Below, piece after piece: positions 60,663 through 64,000 of a stretch of 64,000 nucleotides of DNA; the stretch's first letter is position 1, and every line of letters begins with the position of its first letter. Made by a program: the position numbers and the translations under genes. Source of the DNA: Verrucomicrobiia bacterium (GTDB lineage: Bacteria; Verrucomicrobiota; Verrucomicrobiia; Verrucomicrobiales; Akkermansiaceae); NCBI GenBank assembly GCA_947462875.1, contig CANHQJ010000015.1:1-64000 (forward strand). Direction: 5' to 3'. The notes beneath the pieces were generated by a model. It searched no databases and was not told the DNA's origin. It worked only from the letters and a program-made list of their open reading frames with translations.

Positions 60663-63600
60663 ATGGAGGAACGCTACGAAATTCGCGGAAAAATCGGCCA
60701 AGGCGGACTTGGCGCTGTCTATCGTGCTCATGACAAAATTCTCAACCGAGAAGTCGCCATCAAGCGCATCCTCCCTGAGGACAGCGGCCAACCGGATAGC
60801 GAAGCCGCCATGCAGCTCACGAAAGAAGCAGGCGCTCTCTCCGCCCTGCAACATCCTCACATCGTGACGATCTACGATGTCGGCATCGACAAGGATGGCC
60901 CCTTCGTGGTGATGGAACTTCTTCACGGCAGGACAGTGGATGATGTCGTGGAAAAAGCCGTTTTCACGTGGAACGACTTCCGCGAATTCGCCCTGCAAAC
61001 ACAGGAGGCCCTGATCGCAGCACAGGACATGGATCTCGTTCACCGCGATCTCAAGCCCTCCAACATCATGCTGACCTGGCTGCCCTCGGGGAAATTCCAG
61101 GTCAAGATTGTCGATTTCGGACTCGCCAAGTTCACCCCCAAACCCTCTCTGCAAACCATCGACCAGAAGGATTCGATCTTCGGCTCCATTTTTTTCATGG
61201 CACCCGAGCAGTTCGAGCGCGTGGAGCTGGATGCGCGCACCGACCTCTATGCCATGGGCTGCGTTTACTACTACGCCCTCACCGGAGTCCATCCCTTCGA
61301 TGGAGAAACCGGCCCGCAAGTAATGTGCGCCCATCTCGATCACCGCGTTTTTCCTCTGCACGAAATCCGGCCCGACCTGCCGCGGTGGGTATCGGACTGG
61401 ATCATGTGGCACATCAATCGCCTGCCGGAACACCGCCCGAACAAGGCCCGCGAGTCTCTGGCCCTCTTTCTGCAAAACGTGCAACTCGGCGATAACGCAC
61501 CTGCGGCAGAAACTCCCGCCCCTGCCCGCAGCAAGCCCATTCTGCTCACTCCCGGCGCTCCTGCCGCCGCCGTCAAGCAAACACCCCCGCCCCCTCCGCT
61601 TACCTCGCTGCTGAAAACAGCACCTCAGCCCATCATGCCGCCGGAAAATTTCGGCCGCGCCAGTGTGCACACCTCGGCACAAGCACCCATCAGCGCTACA
61701 GAAGAGCTTGCTCCCGCACCCAATGCGCCTGCTCCCGCAGAAGTCGCCGCACCTCCCGCAGCGCCCGAAGCCGAGGATAACCCACCGACTCTTTCCCCGA
61801 TTCCCGATACAGATATGAGCGAAGACCTGACTCCCAAACCCAAACCACGTTTGATCATCCCCGGTGCAAAGCCAGCCGCAGCTGCCACACCCGTCGCTGC
61901 CACACCCGTCGCTGCCACACCCGTCGTTGCCACACCCGTCGTTGCCACACCCGTCGTTGCCACACCCGTCGTTGCCACACCTGTCGTTGCCACACCTGTC
62001 GTTGCCACACCCGTCGTTGCCACACCCGTCGTTGCCACACCCGTCGTTGCCACACCCGTCGTTGCCACACCTGTCGTTGCCACACCTGTCGTTGCCACAC
62101 CTGTCGTTGCCACACCTGTCGTTGCCACACATGTCGTTGCCACTCCGCCACCGCCCGTCGTCGCCACACCTGTCGCTGTCACTCCGCCACCACCCGTCGT
62201 CGTCCCTGCAGTCACCCCACCGCCGCCGGTTGTTGCCGCCTCAGCACCTGCAGTAGCAGCGGCTCCAGCAGCAGTCGCTCCACCGCTTGCCGTGCCAGTC
62301 GTCCCTGCCAAGCCCGCCATCCAGGCTGGCGCTTCGCCGATGCTCGCGGCCCGCCCCATTGCCACCGCGCAGGCATCTCCCGGCGCACCAAAAACCATGC
62401 CTTTGCAAGGTCCCGCCACCGCCCCGGCCGTCCATAAACCCGCACCGATGGGTGCCACAAAATCTGCCCAGCCCGCACCCGGAGCCACGCAACTCAGCAC
62501 CTCCGGCCCCCAAAAAAGCAAGGGCATGAGCAATGGCGCCAAAGCCGCTCTCGCCACCACCTTGGGTATCGTCGTGATCGTAGTCGCCGGACTCATTCTC
62601 TCGCGTAGTGCGCAAAGCAAAATCAACAAGCGCTATAACTCCTTGGTCGAATTGGCCGCCATGGCCAATACCAAAGAACTACCTGTCAGCAGCAAGGATC
62701 TCGATATCCTGCTGAACGCCGCCACCAGCATCACCGCCTCGACCAGTCGCGAGACGGTATACAAAGCACTATACATCGCAGAGTCGACTGACGGCACCGA
62801 CATCGATGAAAAGCTCATTCAGTATACCACCACTACGGCGATGAATGAGGAAATCCGCATCAATCTGCTGCGCCGCGTCATCGGCGGCCGTATCGCCGCC
62901 GGTCACAAGGATGCCAAAACCGCCACCGCACTGATCCAGTTCATCAACTCCAACCCCAAACCGGAAAGTGCCGCCGCTGCCATCGAGGCGCTGAAGGGCA
63001 TGGCAGCTGACGAGCACTTCACCCCCTTGCTCAGTCTGTTGCAATTCTCCGCCGATCCGAACATCCGCAAACACTGCGAGGAAGTCGTCGTCACCATCAT
63101 CAAGCAATCCACCAACCGCACGGCTCTCGCCGATACCGTGGAACCAGCCTACGCAGCGGCGACCGTGCCCGAGATCAAGCAGTCGCTCTTGCGCGTGCTC
63201 GGTGCCACCGGATCCCCCAAGGCCAAGGAATTGCTTCTGAGCAATCTCAAGGGAAGCGATAAAATCATGCAGATCGCCGCAGCGGATGCCTCCAAAAACT
63301 GGCCGGATGAATCCTTGCTCGAACCTCTGATTGAAACGCTCAGCGCCATGGAAGATCCTACCCTGCGCGCTCGCATTTTCCATTCCTGCCGGGAATTCCT
63401 GCTCACCGAATCCAAGCGCACTGACGCGAAAAACGAGGAACTCTGGAAGCTCCTCGCCAACTCCGCCAAAGTCGATTCCGAACAAGAGGCTGTCATCCGC
63501 TCGCTTGTCACGAATTCCTCGACCAATACCACCAAGTGGGCCATCGAGATCATCAGCAAATTCGAAAAAACCTCCGAAAGCGATCGCGTCATCGACCTCG

Positions 63601-63671
63601 CCGGCAAAGCGCTCGACCGCCTGAAGGCACGCACCGAAACGGACGAGAAAGAAGATAAAAAAGAAGAATAA
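60663..63671 (+). CDS. Transmembrane Hanks-type serine/threonine protein kinase with a repetitive linker
   Basis: A 1002-aa kinase. The cytoplasmic catalytic domain spans about 1-270: Gly loop IGQGGLGAVY (11-20), VAIK with Lys34, HRDLKPSN with Asp129, DFG at 151-153 and MAPEQF. A Pro/Ala-rich linker of about 350 residues follows and contains 17 tandem AATPV/VATPV units (407-491). One TM lies near 626-645 (ALATTLGIVVIVVAGLILSR), and the outer C-terminal part of about 350 residues is helical with HEAT-like repeats (FTPLLSLLQFSADPNIRKHCEE, ELLLSNLKGSDKIMQIAAADA). All catalytic residues are intact. Followed by sufT after 53 bases; targets unknown. Confidence 0.92.
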   Translation: MEERYEIRGKIGQGGLGAVYRAHDKILNREVAIKRILPEDSGQPDSEAAMQLTKEAGALSALQHPHIVTIYDVGIDKDGPFVVMELLHGRTVDDVVEKAVFTWNDFREFALQTQEALIAAQDMDLVHRDLKPSNIMLTWLPSGKFQVKIVDFGLAKFTPKPSLQTIDQKDSIFGSIFFMAPEQFERVELDARTDLYAMGCVYYYALTGVHPFDGETGPQVMCAHLDHRVFPLHEIRPDLPRWVSDWIMWHINRLPEHRPNKARESLALFLQNVQLGDNAPAAETPAPARSKPILLTPGAPAAAVKQTPPPPPLTSLLKTAPQPIMPPENFGRASVHTSAQAPISATEELAPAPNAPAPAEVAAPPAAPEAEDNPPTLSPIPDTDMSEDLTPKPKPRLIIPGAKPAAAATPVAATPVAATPVVATPVVATPVVATPVVATPVVATPVVATPVVATPVVATPVVATPVVATPVVATPVVATPVVATPVVATHVVATPPPPVVATPVAVTPPPPVVVPAVTPPPPVVAASAPAVAAAPAAVAPPLAVPVVPAKPAIQAGASPMLAARPIATAQASPGAPKTMPLQGPATAPAVHKPAPMGATKSAQPAPGATQLSTSGPQKSKGMSNGAKAALATTLGIVVIVVAGLILSRSAQSKINKRYNSLVELAAMANTKELPVSSKDLDILLNAATSITASTSRETVYKALYIAESTDGTDIDEKLIQYTTTTAMNEEIRINLLRRVIGGRIAAGHKDAKTATALIQFINSNPKPESAAAAIEALKGMAADEHFTPLLSLLQFSADPNIRKHCEEVVVTIIKQSTNRTALADTVEPAYAAATVPEIKQSLLRVLGATGSPKAKELLLSNLKGSDKIMQIAAADASKNWPDESLLEPLIETLSAMEDPTLRARIFHSCREFLLTESKRTDAKNEELWKLLANSAKVDSEQEAVIRSLVTNSSTNTTKWAIEIISKFEKTSESDRVIDLAGKALDRLKARTETDEKEDKKEE
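61881..62135 (+). repeat. 17-copy tandem repeat of a 15-bp unit inside the kinase gene
   Basis: Seventeen head-to-tail units of G(C/T)TGCCACACCCGTC, each 15 bases and in frame with the gene, encode (A/V)-A-T-P-V. The first three have GCT, the rest GTT; some read CCTGTC, and the last has ATGTC. Copy-number change would keep the frame. All three minus-strand and other plus-strand frames stay open through it, giving false ORFs. Confidence 0.97.
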
Positions 63672-63724
63672 TCTTCCCTCTCATCCCGCTCTCCCACAGT
63701 CCCCTCTCACGCACACACTCACTC

Positions 63725-64000
63725 ATGCACGAAGAAATCACTCTCACCCGCGACGTTGACGCCATCCAGATCCCCAGTGGAGACAGCCTCACCCTGCCCA
63801 TCGGCACCGTCGTTTACATCACCCAGCGCCTCGGCGGCACCTACACGGTGGCCACCTCCTCCGGCCTCGCTCGGATTTCCTCCAAAGACGCCGATGCCCT
63901 CGGTATCAATCCGGAGGCCGAACAGAAAAAAATCGAAGAGATCGAACGCCTCAAGGACGCCCCCCTCGAAGAGCAAGTCTGGGCCCAGCTCAAAGGAGTC
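63725..64000 (+). CDS. sufT: Putative Fe-S cluster assembly protein SufT, N-terminal part (runs off the window)
   Basis: The first 92 codons are in the window and the frame is open to the edge. The start MHEEITLTRDVDAIQIPSG, TLPIGTVVYITQRLGGTYTV and RISSKDADALGI match the N-terminal extension of SufT, which precedes the DUF59 (MIP18-like) domain; the DUF59 part (EEQVWAQLKGV) is just beginning. SufT assists iron-sulfur cluster maturation. It follows the kinase by 53 bases on the same strand, so it is either cotranscribed or the start of a suf operon to the right. Confidence 0.85.
   Translation, partial: MHEEITLTRDVDAIQIPSGDSLTLPIGTVVYITQRLGGTYTVATSSGLARISSKDADALGINPEAEQKKIEEIERLKDAPLEEQVWAQLKGV

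Noticed and set aside
60648-62629. Long minus-strand frames over the kinase with CGND or TTGVA repeats
   Set aside because: They are created by the 15-bp repeat being open in every frame; the plus-strand kinase has intact motifs.

Overview
The window reads like a chromosomal segment of a Verrucomicrobia-type bacterium (PVC group). The evidence is a moderately high-GC backbone carrying the planctomycete/verrucomicrobial secreted cytochrome families (paired DUF1549/DUF1553 and DUF1501 proteins, and a DUF1592/DUF1588 protein), a DUF6288 protein, a bactofilin, a long Bacteroidetes-like PurF and many signal-peptide proteins. The phylum call is an inference from gene families; there is no rRNA in the window.

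Left edge (1-2969): a run of integron-type gene cassettes. Four attC-like sites (137-225, 649-743, 1246-1334, 2875-2969) lie in one orientation and separate three cassettes: a small soluble unknown, a small two-helix membrane protein, and, unusually, a complete secreted GH32 fructan hydrolase. No integrase is in view, so this is a CALIN-like array or the distal part of an integron. A short non-coding repeat patch follows, then a lower-GC MFS transporter with an ArsC/Spx-like protein.

5-23.9 kb is housekeeping mixed with sensing and transport: dnaN, a methyltransferase, an OmpR/CusS-type two-component pair, a minus-strand gcvR-like/adk/fmt group, three tandem paralogous mini-cytochrome c lipoproteins followed by a LysE exporter, bactofilin, trmO, a dabB-dabA inorganic-carbon uptake operon with a divergent LysR regulator, rmuC, a Fic protein, a glycine-zipper lipoprotein and an MlrC-type hydrolase.

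24-31 kb: a RbsB-like binding lipoprotein, yceD-rpmF, deoB and leuB, a PQQ-type sugar dehydrogenase, and a membrane-anchored VWA protein. 31-40.6 kb: the DUF1501 and DUF1549/1553 pair, then a secreted run (DUF6288, an unknown beta-rich secreted protein, a sialate O-acetylesterase-like esterase) and an SDR dehydrogenase that fits polysaccharide or sugar-acid breakdown.

40.6-51.3 kb: central nitrogen and one-carbon metabolism, namely gcvP overlapping a NUDIX gene, then gltB-gltD. 51.4-52.4 kb: an IS200-like (RAYT-type) single-domain transposase inside a cluster of palindromic REP-like repeats, with near-identical ~95-bp modules on both sides. 52.5-64 kb: a membrane-anchored methyltransferase, purM-purF, an aspartate aminotransferase, the DUF1592 cytochrome, an SHD1-like secreted protein, a transmembrane Ser/Thr kinase with a 17-copy in-frame 15-bp repeat, and the start of sufT at the right edge.

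The strongest leads are the cassette array carrying a GH32 enzyme, the RAYT/REP island, the triplet of mini-cytochromes, and the kinase linker repeat.
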